Source: Holothuria scabra
Taxonomy: Eukaryota; Echinodermata; Holothuroidea; Aspidochirotida; Holothuriidae
DNA: 64,000 nt
Assembly (NCBI GenBank): GCA_037179385.1
Contig: CM074181.1
Coordinates: forward strand, 52,028,297-52,092,296
Direction: 5' to 3'
The first letter of the stretch is position 1, and each line of letters opens with the position of its first letter. The translations under genes were made by a program, and so were the position numbers. The notes beneath the pieces were generated by a model that made no database searches, was not told the origin of the DNA, and worked only from the letters and a program-made list of their open reading frames with translations. Positions 36,263-47,170 of the stretch are shown here, in pieces.

Positions 36263-39200
36263 AGAAAGAAACATTCAAAAGGAAATTATATTCATACTGT
36301 AGCCTTGAAAGGCAGGATTAGTCAACCCAAATATATTTTGAAGCAAGAGCTAAATGTCACACTTTTCTTTTTTCTCTTGAAAGTATCTTCATAATATGTA
36401 AGGACTTCATTATTGCATATTCCCAAGGTACAGTAACTAAGCAGTTGCTCCTAGTAATTTTCACATTTGAGGAAAAGAAATATTGTCCAATGGCTCTCAA
36501 TCTAAGCCAATCATGAAACAGGACAGTCTTTTAACATTTATTCAATTTTGCGTTTACTTAAAGTCCTTTTATATAGGCTGCTTTGATGACAAATGATTTT
36601 GTAGCACTTGAGTTGAATGTAGCAGCAGGTGGGTCCATGGGTCAATATAAGTCTTCTTGGCAACCAGTTAGAAATTGAATGCATCTTTTGCCAGAAAGTT
36701 GAAAAGAGAATATTTCAATACTGAATTTTAAGTCTAACTACGACTGCTATTAACTCTGCTTATGACATTGAGAAAGGACTGTTTCCTTTTGAGTTTTTCT
36801 TCCAAAATTATTGCTTCCAAAACCCTGCATCCTGCCCTTCTTATGCTTTCTTCCATTTCCTCCTCAGTCTTTCCTCAACAGCCCCAGTATTTTATCTTGT
36901 CAATCACATCTCTCTCCAATCTCCTTTCTCCATCTTACTATGCCTTCCATTGCATTGCCCCTCCCCCACTCCTCTTTCCCTTGTTCTCTGGCCACCCCCC
37001 TCATATGGTAGAGCTGCTGTGTCTTATGTGAGATGGTGATCAAAGATGTACAGCTCAATCAGTGGCCACATCTTCCATTTTGACAAGCCTTTCTTCATCA
37101 ACTGTACCTCCAACAAAACTGATGACCAAGTACAAAGATTGCACTGTAGACAGTTATAAAAATTCCCTCAGCTGTAGGTATGATTTTACCAATGAGTAGT
37201 ACTGTATGAATTGACTGCAGTGAACCTGGTACCTGGATTCATCCAGGGGCCTGAGTTCTGGGTTTACACATCTTATTTGAGTTTGCTTGGCATGTAGAGA
37301 CAGGTGTTGGTATATGGAATGAATGCAGCGTGCTCAATGACTGTCTGGCCAGCAGGTTGTGTACAGCTGTGTTTGTACTGTGGGTAAAGCAGTACTTATT
37401 GAACATAATGATCAGTACTGCTGCATCCCTTTTAGATCTTGAGCCATGCAATGCATGCCTGTTGCAGCTAGTTCTTATACTTACTTTGCAGTCATGCGGA
37501 CAAGTCATGGTGTTCCATTGTCCTGTCACGTACTGTACACTACTTAAGCTGCAGTACATGGAGAGAGTGTGACCTCTGCTGGGGTAACATTTGGTTTTTC
37601 ACCCTCCACCCTCTAGCTGGAGTTAAAGAAGAGTATGGGAGATGAGAGGGGGGTAAACTGAGGTTTTGTGAAGGAGAAAGTGGGGGAGGTAGATCTGGTT
37701 GGAGGAACTTTATTTAAAATGAAAGGAAAAGAGATAAGAGAAAGGTTGTGATAGGCTGAAGGGGTCACTTTGTATACCACACCATGTTCCCAACCATCCA
37801 TGACACTTGAAAAGAAAGTGGCCATTCTGTCTTGCCCTTCCTCGCCTCCTGTTTACATAATTATGTAATTTCCCAAACTTGCCTGCAAGTCCATCTGGCA
37901 TAAGATCTTTTAGCATCCGGATAATGCCCCTTCTCTTCCTTTCTACGTTTTGCCCTGCTTCAAGCAAGCAAGACTTTTTTTTAGCTTCCAGTTTCTACTG
38001 TATCTTCTGAAGAATTTTTAGACAGTACTGTAGTTTCAATAATCCTCTCAGCATCTTCATCCAGGACCTTCTTAGAAGTTGGTAGTCATCTTTGATGAGC
38101 TATTAGTCAAGTATTTCTCATGTTATCATGCATCTTTTAGGCCTAGAACTTTAGGCACCTCACATCGCTTTGTGTCACATTGTTTAGTATTGGTACCAAA
38201 ATTCTCCTAAGCCCAATAGAAGTTAAAAACATGTCTTGCTTGAAGCATGGCAAGATGGAGATAGAAGTAGAGAGAGGTTACTCTCCTGGTGCTAAATGAC
38301 CTTATGCCAGATGGATTTGCAGGCCAATAGGGGAATTACAAGTGAATTTCTTAGCTCATAGACTCTGTGAACAGGTTAGTTTTGTTAATTTCCTAAAAAA
38401 TTTTCAAAAATGTCATAAATAATGGAAAATTCAGGAAAATTCAGGAAGGTTGGATTTTGTTTTTGTTTTTTTATTTTCAATTTTTTTAAACAAAACAAAA
38501 AAATGAAAGAGCTTGTTTTTTAACTTGAAGTGTACGAACATTGTCTGTTGGTTAGAATATGTAAACAGGTGAAACTACTTGACATATGGAAACAATTATC
38601 ATGTAAATTCATTGCTAAAAACTCAGAATAGTCATCAAATTAAAGTTTCATAGGACACTACTGTATGCTACTGTATGTACTTTTTTAAAATAAGTTGGAT
38701 TCTAATTCATACTTGATTAATTCTATTTTAGGATATCACATATTTGAAAATACAAACTACTGAAACAACTCACTTTGAGAACACAGCAGAAAATTTGTGA
38801 GAAAATTTAAAACCAAAACATTGAGGGCAGAAATAGATTTTCATTTTCTTACAAGTCTGAGTTTTTCCATTTCACAATCTACACAAATTAGTGACTCGCG
38901 AATCAGAGTAAACGTTTCAAAACTTTGATGCCAGGAAATAATAAGTTGTTGAATTCCTTGGGCGCTGCTTCAAGTTCATCCTTGACGCACGAAGCCAAAT
39001 TACTGATGGCACAGTGTAAGTACTGGTACAGATATTGTGGACAGTTTTCCAGGAAGAGGAGCTCCGCCATGACGTAAATCAAATGTTTAATGGGATTCAT
39101 GTTCCTTCAGAAAAGGTCTTTTGTGGGTGAAAAAAGTTTCCTTTCAAAACATCCTGGAAGGTGTTCTCCTGTATTGGTTGACCTTAAGAGATATGATGAG

Positions 39201-39975
39201 CTGTCTTGCAATACACATTTACGTCTAGATCTATTTTTTGTCATTTTCACAGAATTATTTCTTTTTTTTTCCATTCTGCATATACTTTTTGTACTCTCTC
39301 TATCATCTTCTCATTCTTCTGGGTTCCCATGGTAATATTACAGAACTTTTGGACTGTGTGAAATTTTATACAGGGGCACCAACAAGGAGTGAGAAATAAT
39401 CACTAGTATGCCTTGTGTATATAGTTCTTGAGTACAGCAACCATAAAACAGTGCTATGGCAATCAATGCAATTTCCTTTGAGGTGGGGGTTAATTTGTGA
39501 AGTGGCAGCCTTACAAAAGGAACACCAGGGAAGTATTTGCAGTAAGGAATTTTAAATTTGATGGGAACCTCCACTTTCACTCCTGTAATGGGAAGGATTT
39601 TTAAAATTAGGGTGGAACCTCATTCCCTCTGATAGATTTTTTTATTAGATGGATTTTGTTAATAAGAAAGGAATTTTGATCATACTTTTAGTGGTGGTAC
39701 ACCAGTTGCAGTGTCAGCTGTGTTTATTCAGATCAGACATCAAGTTAAAAATAACATATCCACCAAGTAATGTGTCCTTACTGTACTACCATCGTGGATG
39801 CACTGCGAAGTGAACCAGAATGAATTTCCTTCATCATGTTTTCTAGAGGCTTGGATTCTGAAGAAGTTAGAGTGATTCCAGCAGTCCAACCCTTATTTGC
39901 AATACTTTACTAGGGTTAACTGTGTCATAATTTAAACTCACTGAATGGTACCACCAATAATGGGATCCTTGGTAA

Positions 39976-40234
39976 TTAAAGGGCAAGAGCAGTCCCCCCA
40001 ACTTGAAGTGGTGTAGTAGACTATCCTGTTTTATGTTTGTTTAGTGAGATTCATGTGAAAGTATCTTTTTTTCTCAAATGTGAAATTTTCTAGAAGGAAC
40101 TGCTTGCGTTGACTTGAATATAATATGTGTAATATTTAAGTCATATGATTAAACTCAGTTTGATTAGAAATAAGAAATTGTTAGATTTAGCTGTTGCTTC
40201 AAAATAAGTTTGGGGGACTGCCCGTGACCTTTAA
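39976..40234 (+). mobile_element. TTAA-flanked MITE (family D)
   Basis: TTAA at 39976 and 40231 flanks ends AGGGCAAGAGCAGTCCCCC and GGGGGACTGCCCGTGACCT, inverted over about 28 bp with a few mismatches. The 251-bp body is AT-rich. A related inner stretch may occur inverted near 36436-36480. Confidence 0.8.
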
Positions 40235-40324
40235 CAGACTAATGCTTCCTCAAATGGAATTTATAGGGTTATAATGCAATAGTTCATATTGTACATTAAG
40301 TAATTGCAATATGAACCAACTTCA

Positions 40325-40712
40325 AGGTTAATTGGTTATGAGCATCCCACTTGCAGCATGAAGGGTCTGGAGTTTGAATCCTAGCTGGGTCATACAGAAG
40401 AAGGTGGAACCCTCTAACATTGTACTGTACTTGGTACTCAGCAAAAGCAATTGACCTATTTCCAAATAGCAATTACAATGAATTGTGGGATAGAGTTTTG
40501 GGTGTACGTCAGCTTTCACCACAGTAAAATGCCATTGACAAAAATGATAAACACCAAAACTCTATCCCACAGTCCTTTGTAATTGCTATTTGGAAATAGG
40601 TCTATGAGTAGAGAAAACAAGCCTATGGAAAAATCTGGAGAAAAAGGCTGTGTCTGGCCCAACTGAGAGTTGGTGAGAAAGTGAGCTGTAAAATCTCATC
40701 TAACTCACTCAT
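40325..40712 (+). mobile_element. tRNA-derived SINE split by a MITE
   Basis: The left part (to 40450) has GGTTA, a B-box-like GGAGTTTGAATCC, GCTGGGTCATAC and TGGTACTCAGCAAAAGCAA. The right part (from 40603) resumes at TGAGTAGAGAAAACAAGCC and ends GGTGAGAAA then ATCTCATCTAACTC. The break falls exactly in the conserved AGCAAT/GGAGTAGG junction of other copies. Confidence 0.85.
40453..40602. mobile_element. 150-bp MITE nested in the SINE
   Basis: Arms of about 50 bp (GACCTATTTCCAAATAGCAA at both ends, inverted) with only a few mismatches fold around a short centre. It interrupts the SINE at 40325-40712, so it inserted later. A degraded relative lies at about 50735-50857. Confidence 0.88.
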
Positions 40713-40794
40713 TGCAGCAGTATGGTGCTTGTGATACCAGAATCAGAGCTCTTTAAAATGAATTCATCATTGATATTTTTTCTTTTCTTTTCAG

Positions 40795-40896
40795 CACAAT
40801 GTTGTCGTTCAGCATATGGCTTTTGTCCGAAAAAACTTAGAGGAGTTAATGACTCAGTTTGGTCAGCAGAGCCATCCACCAACCATTTTTCTGGAG
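40795..40896 (+). CDS. BRAF: RAF exon 2: BRAF-specific region, first helix
   Basis: This 102-nt phase 0/0 exon follows a long polypyrimidine tract ending ttttcag and ends ctggag before a gtcagt donor. It encodes 34 residues (40-73). These include NLEELMTQFG and HPPTIFLE, aligning with the human BRAF segment that reads EALLDKFG then NPPSIYLE. Human BRAF exon 2, as I recall, is also 102 nt, so the length appears conserved. The segment forms the first part of the BRS, which in BRAF mediates selective heterodimerisation with KSR. It is preceded by the 28.8-kb intron 1. An ATG-initiated frame covers part of it from 40722, but that is a different reading frame and not the gene. Confidence 0.93.
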
Positions 40897-43636
40897 GTCA
40901 GTTTTAGAAGCCTAATGTTATACATTTGCATAGGCAGCAGCCAGGAGAGTTGCATAATATTCTTAATTTTCTCAAAACCCCTCAAATTTTAAAGATGCCA
41001 TAAATGCAATTTTCCTGATGTGCTTGGGAAATCTGACAGGAAGAATTTGACTTTTTATGTTGTGACTTTAAAAGTCCCACTCTTTGAACGAATTCTGAGA
41101 CCTAAAGTAGAACAGCACTGCAAAGACTCTGGCCAGTTTATGATACGACCCAAGTCAGACTTGAGTCTGAATTTGACAGCTTGAATCCGACCAAAACTTC
41201 AAGTACAAGGGATTGTGCTTGAGTCATCACTTTTCAAAGTCAACTCTTCCATTTTCAAGTGGAACTATGGCATTCTCTGAACTCTGATATGCATGAAAAT
41301 TAGAAAACTCTGATTTTCTGACTTACAGTATTGAAAATATAGTAACGCTAAAAATGATCAGGAAATTGCAAAGCAACATCTTGGCAAAAAAAAATGGCAA
41401 CCGTTTTGTACATTAAAATGATATCCCCATACTATACATTGTGGACATTGAAAAGTAACGAGGAATTGCGACCATTAAGCCCATTGCTCAGTGGATACTC
41501 CTGTATGCTCTGTTTTCTGAGATTACATTGTTGGCAAGTATGGACATATGTTTGATCTAGTCTCTTTTCCCCTGCAGTGAACCCTGTGTACGTTCACTGG
41601 AAGTCTCTCAGTATACTGTCTGAATATGACACAATCACCAGTAATAGAGCTCAACATGCCCTGCCAGATCAATTTTGTGCTGATTGCAAATGAGCAAACC
41701 ACTCACAAGATGTTCAAGTGCTTAGACGGTGGTTATGTAACCAAGACATACAAATATGCTTTTTGCTGACTGCGGAGAATGAGTAAAAAGCTGTGTGAAT
41801 ACCTGTGGGAGGGTATTGCCATACAGTTATAAATACAAAAAATCACAAGGTTAATTAGTGACATTAGTAATTAGTATGTAGAGTGTCAAATAAAAACATT
41901 TCTGCAGTAAATCACCTTCCACTCAAAACTATGTAAATTATTTAGCAGTGTTAGTGTTTTGCTTTAGCTGCAGTACTCCATTGGATATTACAGTGTTCAT
42001 TAAATCATGTCTGGTATAATTGAAATTGAAACTCCCGTGCTGCAAAGGGAAAGTCAAAGCTTGCAGTATTTACTAAAAATATTCAGTGTATATAATTTGT
42101 AATTTGTCATATCATTGTTCCCTGGAGGGTATGGCAACAAGCCCTTGAAATCTTTCATTGAATTCAGATGATTCAATAGGTTTCCTGTTATTTTTTGTCT
42201 CCAGTAGACCTATTCTTTGTAGCTTGCTTTCATTAGCAGTCTTGACTTGATGTATTGAATCTTATTGTCATGTTTTGCAGTTTTGTATTCATGTTTATGA
42301 AATCATGTGTAAACTGAAAATTTAAAAGTGCAATTGTTGTAGTTTCTTAAATAACAGATTAAAGAATGTTTATATTACAGTGACAGTACTTACCACTCAA
42401 GCTGCCATCACCCTGCAACAAATTCAGATCGGATTCCTATGTGATACTTTTGAATTTTTCTTAAAATCTTCTCCATCTCTGGTTGGAAATAGACAAAAAT
42501 TTGCAAACCAGTTCTAATTTATGAGTTGTACCTCAGGACTATGAAAATTTAGTCTATTTTGCTCCTTACCTACCTCCTATCACCCTATGTATGCTAATAT
42601 TTTGTGAACTGTCACCTTGAATGACAGATTTTTTTGGACTAAACTGTCTGATAAAATATGTTGATGTAATGTCAGGGGAAAAAAAAATCAGCATTTCTGT
42701 GACAGACATCCAATGCAAATCATACACTCATTGACAAATTTCTGCCTCTTTCCGACCAGAGATGGAAGAAATTTTTATCAAAGATTCCCAAAATTAGATT
42801 GGAATCTGATCTGAATTCATGTTGTGGTGTGATGGGGTCTTAACTATGCAAAGAGTACGTAGCATAAACTGGTTGGGTGTGACTCAAAGCCTAGCTGGGG
42901 AAAAAAAATTACAAAACAAAACTTTTGGAAATCGTAAATTATATGTTGGATTCAAATTTCTTTCTTTCTTGTATAGTTTCTCTCATCTAACACTGGATTT
43001 TATTAGTAGTTATGGATTTTATTAGGTATGGAAATTGGTTCATGTCATGTCATCATGTCTGAGGGTGTGACACTGTGGACCTACAGTACAATAGAAGCGC
43101 AAAATTGCTGGCTTAGGGAACTGCATGTTAAAGATGGATTTACAGTTTTGTCATGGAATTGCCTGATTCTGTTTTGTAATTTGGGTCTGAATTTGCATGT
43201 ATCCATTTTGTAAAAGTCAATTTTGGCAATGTTATTCATACTGCAACATTACATTTGGCATTTTAAACTGACAACAGAGATGCGTATGTGACACTGGATA
43301 TGATAACTTGGAACCAGTGTGTTGAAATGTGCTGATGTGCATCCAGACATTCACTAATATATTGCAGCATGTAACCATATGCAATTATATACATTGTAGC
43401 GATGCATACATCAAAATATGTTGCTTACTCCACCCCATGCCACCAGCATGGAAGTAAGTAAGGTATGATCCTAATCCTCTAATTCTTTTTGACAAAAAGG
43501 AAGAAATTCGCATTTTTTCAAAAGTAGCCAAGACACAATTCCTTGCTTCATTTAAGTAAAGTACTGCACATTACAGTAAAGTCTAGTATGCCAAAGTTGT
43601 AGCATTTTATATGGTTGGTTATACACCTTTTTTCAG
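40897..43636 (+). other. BRAF: RAF intron 2
   Basis: A 2740-bp phase-0 intron with donor gtcagt and acceptor tttttcag. I see no recognisable gene, RNA or repeat inside it. A good-looking acceptor (cccctgcag at about 41579) is followed at once by a stop in the gene frame, so it is not used as coding exon. Confidence 0.85.
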
Positions 43637-43843
43637 GAATATGAAGAATTAACAGAGAAACTCAGTCAGCTCCAGTCCAGAGAACAGCAGCTAAGAGATG
43701 AGATGAGTAATGGACATGCCACCCCATCTTCATCTAGCCCAAAATCAGATCAGGAAGTCTTTGAACCACCATTAGTGGAGGCCCCTAAGTCTCCAAATCT
43801 TCAGCCTGTGAGGGCCTACTTGCCAAACAAACAGAGAACCTCG
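43637..43843 (+). CDS. BRAF: RAF exon 3: BRS coiled coil and start of RAS-binding domain
   Basis: This 207-nt phase 0/0 exon encodes residues 74-142. It opens with EYEELTEKLSQL and REQQL, the second BRS helix with heptad-like leucines and the REQQL signature of BRAF. A Ser/Pro-rich linker follows (TPSSSSPKS, then APKSPNLQP). The exon closes with VRAYLPNKQRTS, the first beta strands of the RAS-binding domain. The Arg, Asn and Gln of the VRxYLPNKQ motif match RAF1 positions R59, N64 and Q66, which contact RAS. The acceptor is tttttcag and the donor gtatgt. It is shorter than the roughly 264-nt human counterpart, the difference being in the low-complexity linker. Confidence 0.95.
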
Positions 43844-44416
43844 GTATGTCTTTTAAGATAAATGTGGCATAACATATAGTGTATGAGTTGATATAAAATT
43901 TGTTCATTGCAAAACGAGTAGAAGTTATGTTTTTACAAATTTTTTCTACCTGTGAAATGTTTGCACTTTGCCCTTCTGTTGTCAAGATGTGTTGTCAAGA
44001 TATATAGTAGTATCAATGGGCATCTGGTTTAGAGTGGCCCATTGAGTTGATATCAATTATGACTAAATGAGAGTGTTGAAGGGTCACTACCACATGACAA
44101 TGCTTATAGTTAGCATAATTTGTCTAGTTTCACAATTCTGTAGTTCCCCAAAAAGTTAAAATTTTGGATTTTGTGATGTCCTGACTTGTAATGTTTTTGT
44201 GCATAATTTAAGAAAGTGTCTTGTCATGAATTTTTGAAATTGGAATTAATCTGTTAAGTACTCACTCATAAAAGAGTTAGGATATGGGGAATGTCTTAAG
44301 TTTGAATATTTGTCATTGGTATGTGAAGAAAACGTATCAAGAGGTTTGGAAAAATGTGTTGAATTTCATGAACCAATTCAATGAGCTGCCTAAACAATAT
44401 TTTATTTTCCCAACAG
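43844..44416 (+). other. BRAF: RAF intron 3
   Basis: The shortest intron here (573 bp), phase 0, donor gtatgt and acceptor cccaacag. No repeat or second gene is recognised. Confidence 0.9.
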
Positions 44417-44584
44417 GTATTAGCCAAACCAGGTACTATTCTGAGGGATGCTCTCTCAAAGGCCATGAAAATGAGAGAACTGACCCCTGAGATGTGTGTG
44501 GTGTATAAATGCAATGTCAATAATATCAATGAAAACGTCCGAATAGATTGGGATACAGATATGATGTACTTAGCAGGAGAAGAG
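44417..44584 (+). CDS. BRAF: RAF exon 4: core of the RAS-binding domain
   Basis: This 168-nt phase 0/0 exon encodes residues 143-198: VLAKPGTILRDALSKAMKMR, then ELTPEMCVVYKC and an Asn-rich loop, then IDWDTDMMYLAGEE. This is the ubiquitin-like RBD that binds the switch I region of RAS-GTP. Conserved contact residues are visible: the two lysines and the arginine of DALSKAMKMR match RAF1 K84, K87 and R89 (R188 in human BRAF). TPEMCVVYK matches the PECCAV core and DWDTD the WDTD turn. The acceptor is cccaacag and the donor gtaatc. As I recall human BRAF, an intron splits this segment just after the PECCAV region; it is absent here. The loop NVNNINENV is slightly longer than in BRAF. Confidence 0.96.
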
Positions 44585-45399
44585 GTAATCAGACCATTGT
44601 AGGGCTGTGAACATGTAGCAATTAAACGTCTATATGATCGCACGTGAAAAAAAATTTAGTACAAAGCTACAAGTGATTAATTGCAAAACCTGACAGTTTT
44701 GACATTTTTTTATCCATTTGTATTCTCTGATGATCCCTGATTTTTATTAAATGGAACATTCTGAGCATTTTTGAACCTTGTAGGCTTCAAAGTTTCAGAA
44801 TAATTTGATTTTACCATGCAAGGTAACAACTTTTATTTTTTCTGCATTACATTCAGTATCCATCACTTCATACAGAAATTATTTTTTTTGTGATAAGGTG
44901 ATCATGATTAATCATCAAACAATCAGCAAATTTTTGATGTTAAACATTTAGTTATTTTGCTTAAATGTTCACAACCCTAGACCATTGACCAAGGCAAAGG
45001 TGGTATATATGTCTTAGGGAAGGGGTCTGCAAAGACCTGTGAAAGTTCAAGTATTTGGTCTCCTAGCCTTCTCTTGTACCTCTCCTTTCAGTTGGGTTTG
45101 CTGGCTGCTGTATTCTTAGCTTGAGCAACTGGACATGTAGGTCAGGCTTGCTAATGAATCAGGTCCAAACCATATCATGATAACTTATAGAGGATATGCA
45201 TGCAGCCAGGGCCCTGAAGCCAAACTTCTACATAAGTGTAAAAAAAAAGGAAAGGCAAACATTCCAATGAAATGCTTATTTAAGTTCTTGTTAAAGTTGT
45301 ATGGTTTCTGAATTGTAATATTTGGAAGGGAATTCTACGAGGAAACTGCACTGTCAGGGCAAGCCAGATGCCCAATAATTCCATGAATTTTGTTTAACT

Positions 45400-45960
45400 G
45401 GGATAAAGCAGATTTGGTGACCGATAAAGCAACCCCTTCATGTGATAACACCAAGTGTGTTCGTCGATAAATTGTGATTTTATCAAATTCATGTACATTT
45501 GGTGTGCAAAAACCAAGTTTATCAACCTGAATGCCAAGTTTTATCACAAAGCTGTTTTATCAAATTGATGAACCAGGTTTGTCAAATCAATAAACCAAGT
45601 TTGTAACCAGTGAAGTAATAACACCCAGTTTTAGCTCATCATATACAAAAAAAACCCAGGATTTTTGCCTGATAAATCCATTTCATCAGTCCAAAAACCA
45701 GGTTTGACAATGCTGAATGCTCAGTGATTCCAAAATTGTAAACTAGGTTTATGAAATTGATAAACTGAGTTTGTTGACTTCTTAAGTGAGAAACTCAATA
45801 AACCTGATTAATTGAATGATGAACAAAACTTATTAATTAAAACTTTGCTTATGGGCCAGTTAACTTTTCCTCTTAGTTGAAAAACCTAGTGTATCAGTTG
45901 GTAGACCTTGTTTTTCAAGCAATATACCATGTTTGATGAATTATTGGGCATTTGGCTTGT
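45400..45960. repeat. Degenerate minisatellite, about 22-bp unit
   Basis: Recurring ACCAAGTTTATCAA / ACCAGGTTTGTCAAAT blocks, each followed by TTGAT(A/G)A-type sequence. Spacing is about 22 bp in the best-preserved part (45510-45610) and irregular elsewhere. The repetition is visible by eye but the copies are diverged and no consensus is certain. Confidence 0.65.
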
Positions 45961-46114
45961 CATAGATGTTAACTGCAAGTGTGCATCTAAGTGCAACTTC
46001 TTCATTAGCTTGTGTGACAGCTTAGAAATATACAAGTTATCAAATTTTCATGTACAGTTGTCAAGAATTTGCTCAATTACTACTCAGACTGTTTCAGAAT
46101 GATAAGTTAACTTA

Positions 46115-46352
46115 CCGGCTGCTTGGTCAAGTGGTTAAACCACCTGACTATCAGCTGGGAGATCAGGAGTTTGACTCTTAGCCGGGTCATACTGAAAGCA
46201 TTAAAAATGGCACCTACTGCCATTGAGCTTGGTGCTCAGCATAAACAATGTAGAAATCAAGGGAAAAAAAGCCAGTGAACCACAGTTGGAAAAAGGCTGT
46301 GGCATGCCTGACTTGATCCAATCGGTCAGAAAGTAAGTCCATCTAACTATGT
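46115..46352 (+). mobile_element. tRNA-derived SINE, near full length
   Basis: The head has a polymerase III A box (TGGTCAAGTGG at 46124-46134) and a B-box-like GGAGTTTGACTC. The body reads GGGTCATACTGAA, CTACTGCCATTG, GGTGCTCAGCATAA, AGCCAGTGAACCACAGTTGG, AAAAAGGCTGTGGC and CGGTCAGAAA, and it ends ATCTAACTA. Seven related copies occur in the window. Confidence 0.88.
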
Positions 46353-46694
46353 AAATGTCCGCAGAAGGCATTATTGCCAGTGAGAGGGAAGTAACAGTAT
46401 TGTTGAATGAATGTCAATCAAAGTTTTCGTTACAGACTAAATTTAGAACAAAAGGCATTTTGCCCTCAAATATAGATGATGGGATGTCACAACCCCTTTA
46501 AAGCAAGCACTCACCAGTTGCGTTTAAGGATTTAAGTTTGTCATTGTTCCTGTTTTCCAATACTCATTTCTATCTAAAATGTGTTGTCCATACTGCTCAG
46601 TGTATTTATTGACCATGCCTATGTTGTGAACAGTATCATGATAAAGCATTGCAAAGCATAAAAGTCACTTTTCTTTTCTTTCTTTCCATTTCAG

Positions 46695-46751
46695 ATAACC
46701 GTTGAACTTTCTGACAAATTCCTTGTTCCAAGTAGTATCTCTCATAATTTT
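46695..46751 (+). CDS. BRAF: RAF exon 5: RBD end and first C1 ligand (57-nt microexon)
   Basis: This 57-nt phase 0/0 exon, missed by ORF callers because of its size, encodes ITVELSDKFLVPSSISHNF (residues 199-217). It continues GEE of exon 4 and matches the human stretch ELHVEVLENVPLTTHNF. ITVEL is the last RBD strand. The terminal HNF supplies His215, the first zinc ligand of the C1 domain; the remaining ligands are in exon 6. The acceptor is tttccatttcag and the donor gtaagt, both strong. Skipping it would keep the frame but remove the last RBD strand and a zinc ligand. The boundary after HNF agrees with the human gene as I recall it; the one after GEE appears specific to this lineage. Confidence 0.94.
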
Positions 46752-47170
46752 GTAAGTATATTAGTCTACGTCATAATTTGGTAAACTTGCAAAAGTTACT
46801 CATCTTACTGACTGCATTGAGCAATAGCATTGACCCAGGAGGAATGATCAGTTTATTACAAGTTATTAATCATTCAAAGTGTACAAATTGACAAACATGG
46901 TCAGTCAGTTCTGTGACTGACATATCACGCAAAGTGACTTACCTCCTTAGTCTTGCAATTGACACAGGTTACAGCATTTCAGAAGGATATGTACAGTAAG
47001 TCCCTGAAATCTGCATGGTCCCCCATTTCCTCCTATTTACATATGTAATCCCAACTTACCTGCAGGAAGTCCTTGGCAAGTTTGTAATGGCATGGTGGCT
47101 CTGGAAGACCTCTAGTAGATTTGTACAAGTGAGGCTGTTTCTCTTGTCTCTTACCTCCTATCATCCTATG

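Larger units (their letters stand above)
11986..40794 (+). other. BRAF: RAF intron 1 (28.8 kb)
   Basis: The donor is gtaaga and the acceptor ttttcag; the intron is phase 0. It holds AGGCCTA-rich simple sequence (12200-12750), TTAA-flanked MITEs, a foldback element at 14699, SINE copies (21775, 23050, 24448, 24873 and 40325), an AGGTCA array, a 31-bp hairpin and A-rich low complexity. I found no convincing additional exon. Stretches with nothing recognisable include 14899-21774, 25051-27460, 28783-29779, 32799-35962 and 36263-39975. The length is typical of first introns in animal kinase genes, which often hold enhancers, but no specific enhancer can be called. Confidence 0.85.
44585..46694 (+). 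other. BRAF: RAF intron 4
   Basis: A 2110-bp phase-0 intron, donor gtaatc and acceptor tttcag. It contains a degenerate minisatellite of about 22 bp (45400-45960) and a near-full-length SINE (46115-46352). The remainder shows nothing recognisable. Confidence 0.9.

Noticed and set aside
41566..41680. Candidate exon after a strong acceptor (cccctgcag)
   Set aside because: A stop follows immediately in the gene frame and no RAF-like peptide is encoded in the others.
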